DNA from: Delphinus delphis
Lineage: Eukaryota > Chordata > Mammalia > Artiodactyla > Delphinidae
DNA length: 64,000 bases
Direction: 5' to 3'
Assembly: GCF_949987515.2 (NCBI RefSeq)
Contig: NC_082696.1
Span: 38,606,431 to 38,670,430 of the forward strand
Shown: positions 34,745 to 45,500 of the stretch, piece after piece
Position numbering within the stretch: position 1 is the first letter of the stretch
Layout: the number at the start of each line of letters is the position of its first letter
Position numbers and translations under genes: made by a program
Notes under the pieces: generated by a model
What the model was told of the DNA's origin: nothing
Database searches by the model: none
What the model saw: the letters and a program-made list of their open reading frames with translations, nothing else

Positions 34745-35320
34745 TGTTGTTAATAACAAATTTTTAAATTTTTTGGTTGGCCAAATCAAGGTGGGCTGCA
34801 GGGTGGCAAATATTCCCCTAGTATTAGCTACAATGTGGTCCATCTGTGCTATGCAGTAGCAAAGCAGATGGTTAAACTGTTACCTGTCATATCTTTGGAC
34901 TCAGGTTATGTGTCTACTGAGGCTAGAACCTCAGGGAACTTGGTAGAAAAATGTCAGGATGCTGAACTATAGTAACAAGTTCTCAATATGTCAAGCTTGA
35001 CTGTTTAAAAGCAAAAAAAAAGAAGAAAACAACACTTTGCTTTATGACTGCATCTGACAATCCAAGACAGCTGATATTCAATAGCCATGTGCTTTGAAAA
35101 TTATAAAAGGCGAATTCTCCACCCCAACAAAAAGTTAGTGCAAGGAAATCCAGGGAGGCTGACAACAATGTTGCAAATCATAGTAGGATCTAGAAGAAGC
35201 TGCAATAGGATTCTCCAGGTCCTTCCTAAGAACCTCAATAGCTACTCCCTGACTACAAAAGGTGTTAGGTAGGATATTTTTAGATGAAAGTAACAGAAAC
35301 TCCAATCTAATTATCTTAAT
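34745..35320. other. Unique sequence
   Basis: Nothing recognised. Confidence 0.4.
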
Positions 35321-35334
35321 TAAAAGACAGTGGA

Positions 35335-35547
35335 GGGCTTCCCTGGTGGCGCAGTGGTTGAGGGTCTGCCTGCCGATGCAGGGGACACGGGTTCATGCCC
35401 CGGTCCGGGAGGATCCCACATGCCGCGGAGTGGCTGGGCCTATGAGCCATGGCCACTGGGCCTGCGTGTCCGGAGCCTGTGCTCCGCAACGGGAGAGGCC
35501 ACAGCAGTGAGAGGCCCGCGTACCACAAAAAAAAAAAAAAAAAAAAA
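35335..35547 (+). mobile_element. CHR-type SINE, short form, with long poly-A
   Basis: 'gggcttccctggtggcgcag' start, 'acacgggttcatgccccgg' B box (one change), ends 'gaggcccgcgtaccac' followed by an uninterrupted A tract of about 25. Exact 13-bp TSD 'aaaagacagtgga' (35322-35334 and 35548-35560). The intact tail and TSD indicate a relatively recent insertion. Confidence 0.97.
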
Positions 35548-35560
35548 AAAAGACAGTGGA

Positions 35561-36620
35561 AAGCACTCTTCCTGTCATGCCACCTAGAGGTACAGGAAAG
35601 ATTAGATGTGACTTCCAATCCTAACCAATTGTTCTACACCATGATAAACCTTTAAGCTGAGATTTAGAAAATGAATAGAGCATTGAGGCCTAATGGTAAG
35701 AAACAGAAACTACAGACTCAGATTTCTCTTGAGACTTTGACTCAACATGATCTTGGGTTCTAGTTATTAGTCTACAGCATTGACCAAATGCAAATTAACT
35801 GGATGCCTACCAAGGTGTTAAGGAAGTTTTCCTTCTAGAGAAATCTCAAACCTGGCAAGCATATGCATGGTAGTACTTAATCCCTAAACATTCCCTCCAC
35901 CACTAAAACTTTACCAATAGGGAGTGCATTGCTAACATGTGGCAGCAACAAAAAAAGAGATCAAATGTAGTCTCAAGAAAATAATTGTCAAGTGAAATTC
36001 TCTGCAGAGTCCTGACCTAGGGACTCACTGACCTTCCAGGGCAGTAAGTACTAGCAGTCCCTGATGAGTAGAACCATTGCTTATTTATTTTTCCCCTCTT
36101 TTCTTTCCCAAACGAGAATTTTATTGAGTTTATCCTTTATTTACTCCACCATTGTCTATTATGTTTGCTGTAGATGGTTAAACAAATATACCATTAGTCA
36201 TAGACTGTTGAATCATGAGAAGCTACATCTGAGCCTGACAGAAAGATAGGCACAAAGCAAAGATCCAGATCTAGAGGTAATATGGTAACTGTACAACAAA
36301 CATTTGTAGTTTTTAGACAGAAGTTGAATGTGGTATTTGTTGCAAATAAAATATTGAATAGTTGCCTTATGTGTTACATAGGAACAATGTGTATATAAAA
36401 AGAAATGTTGAATGTATGAATTAAAAGAAAATGTATGTGTTTACTGGGCAACCAAGTGTGATAAAATAGAGATGTATTGGTCTTAGCTATCAAGCATCCC
36501 TGGCAGCAGACCCCCCCCTTTTTCTTATGGACCCCTCCATTTTCAATGCACAAGGTTTAGATGGGCTGCTCCAGGTCTAGGAGTATGCTCTGACTTGATA
36601 ATTCAAAATCAGAATCCGCA
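35561..36620. other. Unique sequence
   Basis: The part from about 36490 may be the start of the unnamed dispersed repeat. Otherwise nothing recognised. Confidence 0.4.
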
Positions 36621-36624
36621 ATTA

Positions 36625-36945
36625 CTGCTTAAGAAATGGGCACGTGACCCAAAGTAGGTCAACCAAATTAGCCTGAAGATTTTTGCTAAAAAGCATTGGG
36701 AAAAGAGCATTCTTATTCCATTGGCATTGTTGTTGGAAGACTATAAGCCTGGAACTGCCAATGCTCATCTTTGCTACCACTTAGAAAGCTTCTGAGAACA
36801 CAACCAACCAAGAAGGCAGAGCTGAGAGGTGCGGAGAGAGAGAGACTTGATAACATGTTAGCATCTAAATCAGCCATGCCCACAGCCTATGTATACAACA
36901 TGTGCTTCTCAGTTATTTGAAGGCATTAAATTGCCTTTTCTGCTT
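36625..36945 (+). repeat. Dispersed repeat, family not named (copy 2 of 3)
   Basis: 'gggcacgtgacccaaagtag', 'gtcaaccaaattagcctga', 'tcatctttgctaccactta', 'gaaggcagagctgagaggtg' and 'gagagagagacttgataaca' are better preserved than in copy 1. Same orientation as the other two copies. Confidence 0.6.
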
Positions 36946-37009
36946 CAGTAGGTTCATAGAGAATAAGAAGCAAAAATGCTGATAGATAGATACCTCTATT
37001 TCTACCCTT

Positions 37010-38885
37010 TGAATCCTGGCTGTGGGAGAAACAGTACCCTATTTTGGTCTCAGATTCAGATAGTATACGTAATCCTGGAGAACACACTTCGGCCCTCAAA
37101 GGTGTTCCTATCCAGCTGACACCACAACTGAGTTTTCACATGATCATTCCACCATTCTATCAGTCCAGCTGCTTCAGGTGATAAGGTAGCATGCTAAGAT
37201 CAGTGAATTCTAAGCCCATTGCCACATTTCATTTGTTGCAAAAATAAGTTCATCGGTCGGAGGTAATGCTGTGTGGAATTCCATGATGTTGACTAAGGCA
37301 TTCTGTATGTCCATGGATGGTGGTTTTGGCAGAAGCATTGCAGATAGGGACAGCAAATACATATCCAGAGAAGTATCTATTCCAGTGAAAATAAAGCACC
37401 ATGATGGAAGTGGTTTGATGTAATCATCCTGCCAGCAGGTGGCTGGGGAATTTTCCCCTGGGAAAATTACCAGGGGAATGGGGACATAAGGGTGTCTCCG
37501 ATTTTGTCTGTTGGCAGGTTGGACATTCAGCAGTGGCTATGGCTAGATCAGCCTGAGTTACTGAGCCAATGCAAAGCCTCCATCCTTGCCTCCATGGCCA
37601 CTTTCTGTGTTCATTTGGCAAGGACAGCAGTAGCTAGGGATACATAGAAATAGCAACTTTTCACATGATTATTACAATCCTCCTTTGCTGATGTCACTTT
37701 TTGGTGAGCATTAATATAAGTCACAAATATCTTCATACTCTATACCATCAGAGAGGTCTATCCACATATCTCTTCCCTATTCCGTCTTGTGACCAATTTT
37801 CTGATTGTGTTCCTTCCAAGTTTCTGACTATTCATCCAAACACTAAGCACTGCATATGGATCAGGGTAGACCCATGCCTCTGACCATCTCTTCTTTCAGG
37901 CAGAAATGAACAACCATGTGTACTGCTCTGACTTCCACCCATTGGAAGGATTTCCTTCACCACCACTGTCCTTTAAGGCTAGCCCTGAGTGAAGCTGTAG
38001 TCCTGCAGTTTTCCACTTTAGAGTGATGCCAGCATACTATGCAAAATCACATGTAAACCAGACCACAAATTTTGTTCTTCTGTAGTCAGTTGGTCATGGG
38101 AAGCTCCCCATGAGACCATAGGTACAAACTGAGATGGAGGAAGGAACTTAGGAAGAAATATGGGCCATGAGCATCTGCGACCCTGGCTCTGTGCTAACTT
38201 GTGCCTTCAAGACCTGCTTGATCCTGATCTTATATGACTCCATTCCTGTGATAATGAAGCACTGCTGTACTGGCCCAATGTCTTGGCTTCTTGTCAACAC
38301 TTGGTTCATGATAGGTAGCTCAAGTGATTTAGTAACTTACTGGTCCATGATCACGCTTTCTATGGCTTGCCAGTAACAAGGAAGAAGCTGCTTTTCAAAA
38401 GGAGGAGAGTTTTCTACAGAGAAGGCAAAGCTTTATCCCAAAATTGTTAAAGCTCTGTGCTATGACTCACTTGTAGGGACCCACCGAAGCTTTCATACAG
38501 CATCCCTATCTACCTCTGACACTTCAAGAACCATCAGATCTGCTCACTCATACGGCCCAAGTTGTGGAGCAGCTTGTATGGCAGCCTGGACCTGATAAAG
38601 AGCCTTCTCTTCCTCTGGTCCTACTCAAGGCAGCCTTTGGTAAATAGGTTGGAATAAGTAGTTCAAATGGATAGATATTGTCTCCCAAAATCCAAAGAGG
38701 CCCACAAGGTGTTTGACTCTTTCTTAGTGTTAGATGAGGCAGTTGCAGCAACTTGTCCTTCATCTTCACAGGGATGTGTCAATATGCTCCAGACTACAAG
38801 ACGTCTAGAAGTTGCACCAAGGGGGCAAGCCTCTGAAGCTTTGTGTGCTATTTCTGTATTATGCACGTCTGTATATTTCTGAGGT
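37010..38885 (-). mobile_element. ERV-L-type endogenous retrovirus, internal pol remnant
   Basis: Decayed antisense retroviral interior. Reading leftward on the minus strand, the order is a reverse-transcriptase/RNase H-like region (about 38885-37630), the integrase zinc-binding region (37621-37424) and integrase core text (about 37420-37010). The frame is broken by many stops and indels, and no functional product is possible. I see no gag, env or LTR attached, so it is an orphan interior fragment. ERV-L elements usually lack env. The ERV-L assignment rests on the integrase block and the general text. Confidence 0.7.
37424..37621 (-). pseudogene. Integrase N-terminal remnant within the ERV-L fragment
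   Basis: A 65-codon open stretch on the minus strand retains the cysteine pair of the retroviral integrase HHCC zinc-binding domain, seen as 'CPTCQQTK', with a preceding basic/aromatic helix-like segment. Flanking frames are closed. Two overlapping short palindromes (about 37448-37478) also lie here. Dead remnant. Confidence 0.65.
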
Positions 38886-39165
38886 GGTGATTTTTTTCTT
38901 GCATGTTGTGATGAGACTATCCTCCTAATATCATCACTAATAAGGAAGAGTTAAATGATAGCGAACAGAATCTTCAAGCCAGCCATAAGTAACGTTCTGA
39001 AAGAAAGCAGAACACTAAGATAAGAAATGGAATCAGAGGCTAAAGTCCTAATGGCAATTTGAAAGGAAAAGAGGGCCTTCAGGATAGAAAAGCACAAAAT
39101 TAGGAAATGAAATTACACCTCCTCTCCCGTCAAAGAGAGAATGCCACATTCAGAACTAGTTCTGC
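38886..39165. other. Unique sequence
   Basis: Nothing recognised between the ERV remnant and L2. Confidence 0.4.
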
Positions 39166-39169
39166 AGGT

Positions 39170-39745
39170 CCTTTTTCTTCTTTATATTTCTTCCTTGCTT
39201 TTAGCACTTGGTATCTCTTCTATTGATACTTTCAACCTAAATACTGGGTTTTATCAATCGTGCCTGCCAAAATCTATCCGTTTTCAATGCCTCCCTCCTG
39301 CCTACAAGATAAAAAGCAAACAATTCATAGCCTAAAGGCTGCTTCAGATACAACCCTCAACTATCCTTCCAGCCACCCATGCAGCCTATTCTCAAGCTAT
39401 ACTGGATTCCTCACCTTTCCTAGAATACATTGTATGTTTTTACAGCTTCCAGTCTTTGCATAAATGATCCCTCTCCTGGGAAAGACCTCCCTCCTCTTCA
39501 TCTCCTGGATTGCTCAGTTCATCCTCAAGACTCAACTCAAATATCATTTCTTCTCCGATTTCCCTGATTTACCCAAACAAGTTGATCAGTCTCACCTCTG
39601 GGTTCCCCACAGCATTTGGCTTATAATTGTTAGAGTGCTGACCACAAGAGATTGTTGTTTTTCTATCTATGTATGCCTATCTTGGTGAATAGAACAAAGA
39701 GAAGCATAATAAACATTTGTTCAGTAGATGAATGGATGAATTTAT
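39170..39745 (+). mobile_element. L2 LINE 3' end
   Basis: Sense L2: 'gataaaaagcaaacaattca', 'cagcttccagtctttgcata', 'cctcaagactcaactcaaat', 'atcatttcttctccgatttc' and the terminal 'agatgaatggatgaattt' follow the ORF2 C-terminal/3' UTR order ending in the GAAT-rich tail. Confidence 0.75.
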
Positions 39746-40115
39746 TACCTTTTGATTTGCCTGGATCTTCCACGGTACCGCCCCATCTATTCACCTGCAG
39801 TTTGCTGATGATGCTATTTAAAATCTTTAAGGAGGAATTTATTTTTCCAAAACAGCTGTGTAAGCAATTCCCTAAAGTCACTAACAGAATATTCCCTTGA
39901 ATTGGTTTGTTTAGAGGTCACTTAGAAAAGTATGGTATTTGGTGGTTTATGATATATGGTGTTTAATTTGCTGATTTTTTTCTTTTTTGGTGGCACATTT
40001 GTGCATGAATCTCTGTATAAGAAAGAGAAAGAACTGAGCAGTTAATTAAAATACTGTTCTTTTTACAGTTTACTCTGTCAAAGTTATGCAGTTATCCCAG
40101 CCAGAATAGTGGACA
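39746..40115. other. Unique sequence
   Basis: Nothing recognised. Confidence 0.4.
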
Positions 40116-40119
40116 GAGC

Positions 40120-40335
40120 CCATGATTAAAGTCCTTGTTTTCCAACATCCTGACTGTGTGACCTCTGATAGATAAGCCCTCCACTGCTCAGTTATCTTTC
40201 CACTGTAAAATGAAGATAATAATTCTTGCCCATGTTACAGATTTCTTGAAAATGTCAGTTTTTTAAGTGAGTACAAACACTAGTCAAATACAAACGTTAT
40301 GCAGACATTTTGTGCCTAATAAATATATCAGTACA
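40120..40335 (+). mobile_element. MIR SINE
   Basis: Sense MIR: 'ctgactgtgtgacctctgat', 'gctcagttatctttccactg', 'taaaatgaagataataattc', 'ttgcccatgttaca'. Confidence 0.75.
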
Positions 40336-41104
40336 TTTAGTGAGGCATTCTAGGGACAACCTGTGTACTCTTAAGATTTATTTAACATTATACCTTTACC
40401 AACCTGCACAGTGTCTGACAAACTAGAAACCTAATTAACATATATTTAAATACCTTAATTCAAAGAAGATCATTGAGATAGTTCCCAGAAAATTCAGGAA
40501 TTTTTGCTTCGTAGTTGGAGTTAACTTTTTCTGTCATTATTGTAGGCTAATGTCTTATTTCGTCAAAACAAAAAAAACACTAGTAGTTTACAGTCATAGT
40601 CATCTAGTTTAGGAGTCCTCATGTCTAGGTCAAATTCCAGCCCAAGTAAATCCCAATTCAGTAGTACATAATTTTAACTTGGTAAATTTAAGGGAGCTAT
40701 GAAAAGCTAATTTCTAAATTTTTTTTGAGAACTACAGATTCTCAGTTATACCTGTTGTCCTATAAATGCAAATGTCGACCAGAATATGAGAATACACTGA
40801 CAATTTGTTTCACCTAAATTAGAAGTGTCACTTTGCTCCAACTAAATTAGAAGCACCTGTGTCACTTTGATCCAAACTCGTGAGTTGTGAAGAGCTCCAG
40901 GTTCAAGCTGGTCTGACAGCTGCTTCGAAATGGCAGGGTGGTGCAGCTGTAATTGTGGAGACAGCAGAGGAAGTAGGGCTACACGTCAAGGGAGAATCAT
41001 CCTACCATTTAATATTTTTTCCCCCTCCTGAAATCTCACCTTAATTTTGCTTTATATTCATAGTTCAGTTCTCTATGGAAGAAACTGTAAATTAGATTCC
41101 TTAA
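40336..41104. other. Unique sequence with an imperfect tandem duplication
   Basis: 40813-40841 and 40841-40875 are near-copies ('taaattagaag', then 'tgtcactttg', 'tccaa'), the second with 6 extra bases. Nothing else recognised. Confidence 0.5.
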
Positions 41105-41245
41105 AAATTAAACACATTCATTTATTTCATAAAGGTTATTGAGTTCTTAATATGTGCAAAAGGGCAACATGCTACGCTGGTGACAGAAAGAAAGAGAAAG
41201 CTTTCACTGTAAACTCAGGGAGAGAGACTTGTGAACAGCTTGTGC
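41105..41245 (-). mobile_element. Possible L2 3' end fragment, antisense
   Basis: 'cattcatttatttcataaag' and 'gttattgagttcttaatatg' resemble the antisense L2 tail. Weak. Confidence 0.4.
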
Positions 41246-41329
41246 CCTAAGGGAGCAAGAGGTAAAGAAGCAACTAATTTCAAGAGAGAGAAAGAGTCAA
41301 GGAAGCCTTTTTAGAAATAGTTGCATTGA

Positions 41330-41627
41330 GGCAGAAATAGAGACACAGATGTAGAGAACAAACATATGGACACCGGGGGGAAAGAGGGGTGGGATGAATT
41401 GGGAGATTGAGATTGACATACATACACTAATATGCATAAAATAAATAACTAATGAGAACCTGCTGTATAGCACAGGGAACTCCACTTCACTGTACGGTAG
41501 AAACTGACACAACGTTGTAAAACAACTATACCCCAATAAAAGAAAGAAAGAAGGAAAGGAAGAAAGGAGGAAAGAAGAAGGAAAGAAAGAAAGAAGGAAA
41601 GAAGGAAGGAAGGGAGGAAGGAAGGAA

Positions 41628-41673
<46 letters not shown>

Positions 41674-41759
41674 GAAAGAAAGAAAGAAAGAGAAAGAAAA
41701 GAAAGAAAGGAAAGAAAAAGAAAGAAAGAAAGAAAAAGAAAGAAAGAAAAGAAAGAAAG
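41330..41759 (+). mobile_element. Young L1 3' end with a 220-nt purine-rich tail
   Basis: 'agagacacagatgtagagaa', 'gggatgaattgggagattga', 'gaacctgctgtatagcacag', 'gaaactgacacaacgttgta' and 'ctataccccaataaaa' form an L1 3' end with its 'aataaa' signal (41535-41540). The usual poly-A is replaced by GAAA/GGAA repeats. An 11-bp TSD 'agttgcattga' (41319-41329 and 41760-41770) frames the whole unit, tail included. The long minus-strand 'ORFs' over this tract are artefacts of the missing stop codons. Confidence 0.93.
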
Positions 41760-41761
41760 AG
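41538..41761 (+). repeat. 224-nt uninterrupted homopurine tract, (GAAA)n/(GGAA)n
   Basis: Every base from 41538 to 41761 is A or G. The first part is mixed GGAA/GAAA and the centre is regular GAAA. Sequences like this can form triplex (H-DNA) and are hypermutable. Confidence 0.97.
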
Positions 41762-42084
41762 TTGCATTGAACAATTTTGAGAGATGATGACACTCTGAGT
41801 TAAGGTATTTCTAGAGTGAGGGAACTGTACCCATTTATTGCCCAGGCGTATCAATTTTCCTTGTGAATCCTGCAAAATAAAAATAACTCAGCACTTTTTA
41901 TAAAAGTGTTTAGAGATGTGGAGCAGAGCACAGGGCAGTCAGGATAGCCAGGGGATAAATGATTAGGTGATCAGGGGCTGATGGCAAAGAACACTGCACA
42001 CCATCCTATGACATCCTATTATCCTGTTGGGGACACTCAACCTCTCATGGGCTTGAAGGACAGGCTCAAAGTGACTATAGCAGT

Positions 42085-42770
42085 CAGCCCCGAATCACAG
42101 TAATTTGAACAGGGATGGTTTAACATAAAGAATCGCTAACTATAACATGGGATTGGAGTGCCCAGGGATTAGCTAGTAAGAAGTAAAAACAAGTCTAAAG
42201 AATATAGGAATCCCAGATACAAGGAGCAGCCACTCCGTCTCGGGTAGATAGAGCCTGAAGACCAACCTGCTTCCTCCCCCAAGGCTGCGATCCCGACCTT
42301 GTTGGAGAGGGCGCAGAAGTGGCTCACTGGATGTAGAGGATGCTGTGATGCTGCCCTGGTGGAACTTACCGGAAATTCACCCTCCAGGGTGCCAGCAAAA
42401 ACTATTCAAGGGCAGATGACTCAGCTGGAGGCACTCCTTATAAAAATGCCTAAGGGTAGAGGTACTGAGGAATCTGCTGGCTGCTGCATTCTGCTGCCCA
42501 GCGTGAACTGCCTAGCGGGGCACTGGGGAAGCTGCCTGTACTGGAGGAGCCTAATGCTCCAGAGCGATGCATTTCCAGGCTGCAGGCGCCAGACAAGAGG
42601 AACACGCTGGAACCGGGAAGAAAAGCCTGTCCTCCTGCAGTGTCTCTCCAGCAACCTCTAGTGACAAAGCTTATTCTGTTACCTGCTAATCACAATATTC
42701 CATCAGCCTGCTCCGTGTTCACAGAGCAGGTAAAAAGGGTGAATTCCGAGCTGAGAGGCAGCAGTAGAGA
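42085..42770. repeat. GC-richer block, probably an old dispersed element
   Basis: Clearly richer in G+C than its flanks, with a 120-codon frame on the plus strand (42299-42661) and a 77-codon frame opposite. Phrases such as 'cagctggaggcactccttat', 'cagcgtgaactgcctagcgg' and 'cctgcagtgtctctccagca' feel like the interior of a known mammalian retroelement, but I cannot name it. The alternative is a genuine exon-bearing region. No splice context supports that. Confidence 0.4.
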
Positions 42771-43129
42771 CAGCATAGAGCCAACATGATTTACATCAAG
42801 AATTCACAAAAGGCTTAGAACTGGCAGAGAAAGCAGATGCCGAAAATAAACAAATGGTGGAATGTTGTTTAAGTACTTTGATCCATAGATTCCTTCCATC
42901 ACACTCTGCGGCGGGGTGACTGCCCTCCTTCGACCCAGCAGAAAGACTGGAGTTTTATTCTTTGAAGACAAAATAGAAGGTCTTTGGACTGGGATGTGCC
43001 AGGAACAGTGTGAAAATCAGGCGAATGTGGTGAATACAGACCTACTGAATGTTGAGCCCCCTGTGCTCTTCCTTCCTCGTTTCCTGGCTCAATGTTGACA
43101 ACCTTTTAGTTCCCACCCTTAAAATGAGA

Positions 43130-44960
43130 AGGCAAGGTTAATGAGATGTCTGAAGAAGCCTCTAACATGAAAGATAGAGACCAAAATAATAATTGAAATA
43201 AAGACCTTAGAAAGGAGAAGAAAGTTCAATTATTCTCAAAGAAACAGGAAAAAAAATTGCAAGACTTTCTTGCAGTATAAAGGAAATTTGGTGGAAAAAA
43301 AAGAACATGATAAAAAACATGATGGCAGAGATGAAAAATTCAATAGTAGTGATGAAAGATAATGTCAAGGAAACCATCCAGATACTAGAGTACAAAGACA
43401 AAGAGATGGGAAATAAGAGAAAAGATAAGAAAAGGGTAAGCTGGGACAAAGTGAGAGAGTGGCATGGACATATACACACTACCAAACGTAAAATAGATAG
43501 CTAGTGGGAAGCAGCCGCATAGCACAGGGAGATCAGCTCGGTGGTTTGTGACCACCTAGAGGGGTGGGATAGGCAGGGTGGGAGGGAGGGAGATGCAAGA
43601 GGGAAGAGATATGGGGACATATGTATATGTATAACTGATTCGCTTTGTTATAAAGCAGAAACTAACACACTATTGTAAAGCAATTATACTCCAATAAAGA
43701 TGTTAAAAAAAAGAATATGTGTAGGAAAAAAAAAAAGAAGAAGATGGCTCAGGAGGTACAATATTTGAATCACAGAAGTTTCCAAAAGAGAAATCAGATG
43801 AAACAGGCAATCATCATAAAAGCCAGGGAACCATCATTAAAATAATTTAAGAAAATTTCACAGACATGAGTTTCCAGATTAAAAGGACTCACTAAGTGAC
43901 AGCAAAAAAAAAGATGAAAAATAGGCCTAACTAAGTGAAATTTCAGGTAAATAGAGATAAGCTTCAAGTTAGAAAAAAAAAAAAGACAATAAGTATGCCA
44001 TGCAAAAATAAGGAACCAAATGAGATATCTCAACAGCAACACTTTTCTCTAGAGGAGAGTGGAACAGCATTTTCAATATTATTATATAAAGAAAAGAATC
44101 TTTCAATGTAGGAATCAATGACCACTTACCGGTGTTATGGTAAAATAAAGATATTTTCAGACGCACAAATTCTCAAATATTGTATTTCCCATGCACCTTT
44201 TCTCAGGAAATAATTAGAGGATGTACTCCAATAAAACAAGAGAGTAAGCAAGAAAGACGAAAAGAGGGAATCAAGAAAGCAGGATACCCGAATTAGAAGA
44301 AAAACAAGGGAATTCTCAGCATGACAGGGAAAGTTCCTAGACAAGTGCTTTGAAGTATCCCTAAAGAGCAGTCAGTTCAAGTAGAGAATGAATGGACTTC
44401 TCCAGATGGATGACTCCATAACAAAATAATTGGAACTGATAGATTACCTGAGAAGAATGATCTTGGGGATAATGGTACTGAAAGGCTATTGTGAAAAATT
44501 AGCAAAAGATTTAAATAAAACCAATCTAATGAATAAAGCAAGGCTATTACCAATGTCAAGAAAAATGAAAGTTTAAAAGGAAGTGTAATTTTAGTGAATT
44601 CCTAAAATGCTCAGCTATAAATATTATTTACATAGTCATAATAATGTAAGCAATTAATTAAATCTAGACAAAACTTTTAATGTAACTGTATTGTGGGAAA
44701 TGGGGAGGGAACCAGAGGAGATGAACGTTTCAGGGAGCTAAATGCTCAACCACCATATTAGAAAGTCAATTGATAATATTTAAAATTGAATAATCAAAAT
44801 ATAGGAGTATAGGCATATTATTGAGAGATATGAACATGTATGAAGAAGGAATCTCTGAAGGAATTAAAAAATTGCAGGAGAGATTGACAGAAATGTATTT
44901 TGTTATATATGTTCCATTTATAAACTATGTGTATATATTACTTTTTCAAAAAAAATGTAA
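43130..44960 (+). mobile_element. HAL1/L1M-like LINE fragment, split by a younger L1
   Basis: Sense text of an old L1-like element: 'catcataaaagccagggaac', 'aaatttcacagacatgagtt', 'atgagatatctcaacagcaa', 'taaagatattttcagacg', 'cccatgcaccttttctcagg' and 'gaggatgtactccaataaaa' are in order. The younger L1 end at 43440-43712 interrupts it. Many frameshifts; no product. Confidence 0.65.
43440..43712 (+). mobile_element. L1 3' end inserted in the older LINE
   Basis: 'gtgggaagcagccgcatagc', 'acagggagatcagctcggtg', 'gaccacctagaggggtggga', 'gtataactgattcgctttgt' and 'caattatactccaataaaga' form the standard ungulate/cetacean L1 3' UTR with an A-rich tail. The TSD is not clear because the flanks are A-rich. 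Confidence 0.9.
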
Positions 44961-44997
44961 AAAGGAATAAAAGGATATTAGTTTAAAATATTTGCAT

Positions 44998-45210
44998 GTT
45001 CACACTCATTGAACAAATATGTGTTAAGAATTCACTCTGTGCCTGTCTCAGTGCTCTGCACTGGGGATAAAACTGGAATAAGACAGGGTTCCTACCCTGA
45101 AGGAGCTCATACAATTGGAAGATGACAGAAGGGTGACGAGAGAAACATGAAACAAATAAAGGGGAGGACATTGCCATTAAGTGCTAGATGTAGAGTATGA
45201 ATTGTAGCAT
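44998..45210 (-). mobile_element. L2 3' end, antisense
   Basis: 'gttcacactcattgaacaaa', 'gtctcagtgctctgcactgg', 'ggataaaactggaataagac', 'agggttcctaccctgaagga' and 'gctcatacaattggaagat' match the antisense L2 tail in order. Confidence 0.75.
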
Positions 45211-45304
45211 GGGGAATTCAATTGTCTAAACGACGTATAAGAGAAAATGTTTCTTGAAAAATAAATGTTTTCACAGTTTAAAAGAGGTTACCATATTAGT
45301 TCAT

Positions 45305-45500
45305 TAATAATAATAGAAGTAATAGGTGCTACTTTTTTTTTACCACCGCCTACGTATTAGATGCTCATACTCAGTCTTTTACCTTCATCCTTTGGTTTAA
45401 TCCTAGCTCTAATGAGGCAGATCTTATTAGCCTCATTTTACAGATGAGCTGAATCATAGTAGTGTTAAGAATAGAAAAGCTTCACATCTGTGCCAATAGC
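45305..45500 (-). mobile_element. MIR SINE
   Basis: Antisense MIR: 'ggtttaatcctagctctaat', 'gaggcagatcttattagcct', 'cattttacagatgagctgaa'. Confidence 0.75.

Noticed and set aside
41297..41875. 192-codon minus-strand frame rich in Phe/Ser/Leu
   Set aside because: Produced by the homopurine L1 tail, which has no stop codons on that strand. Not a gene.
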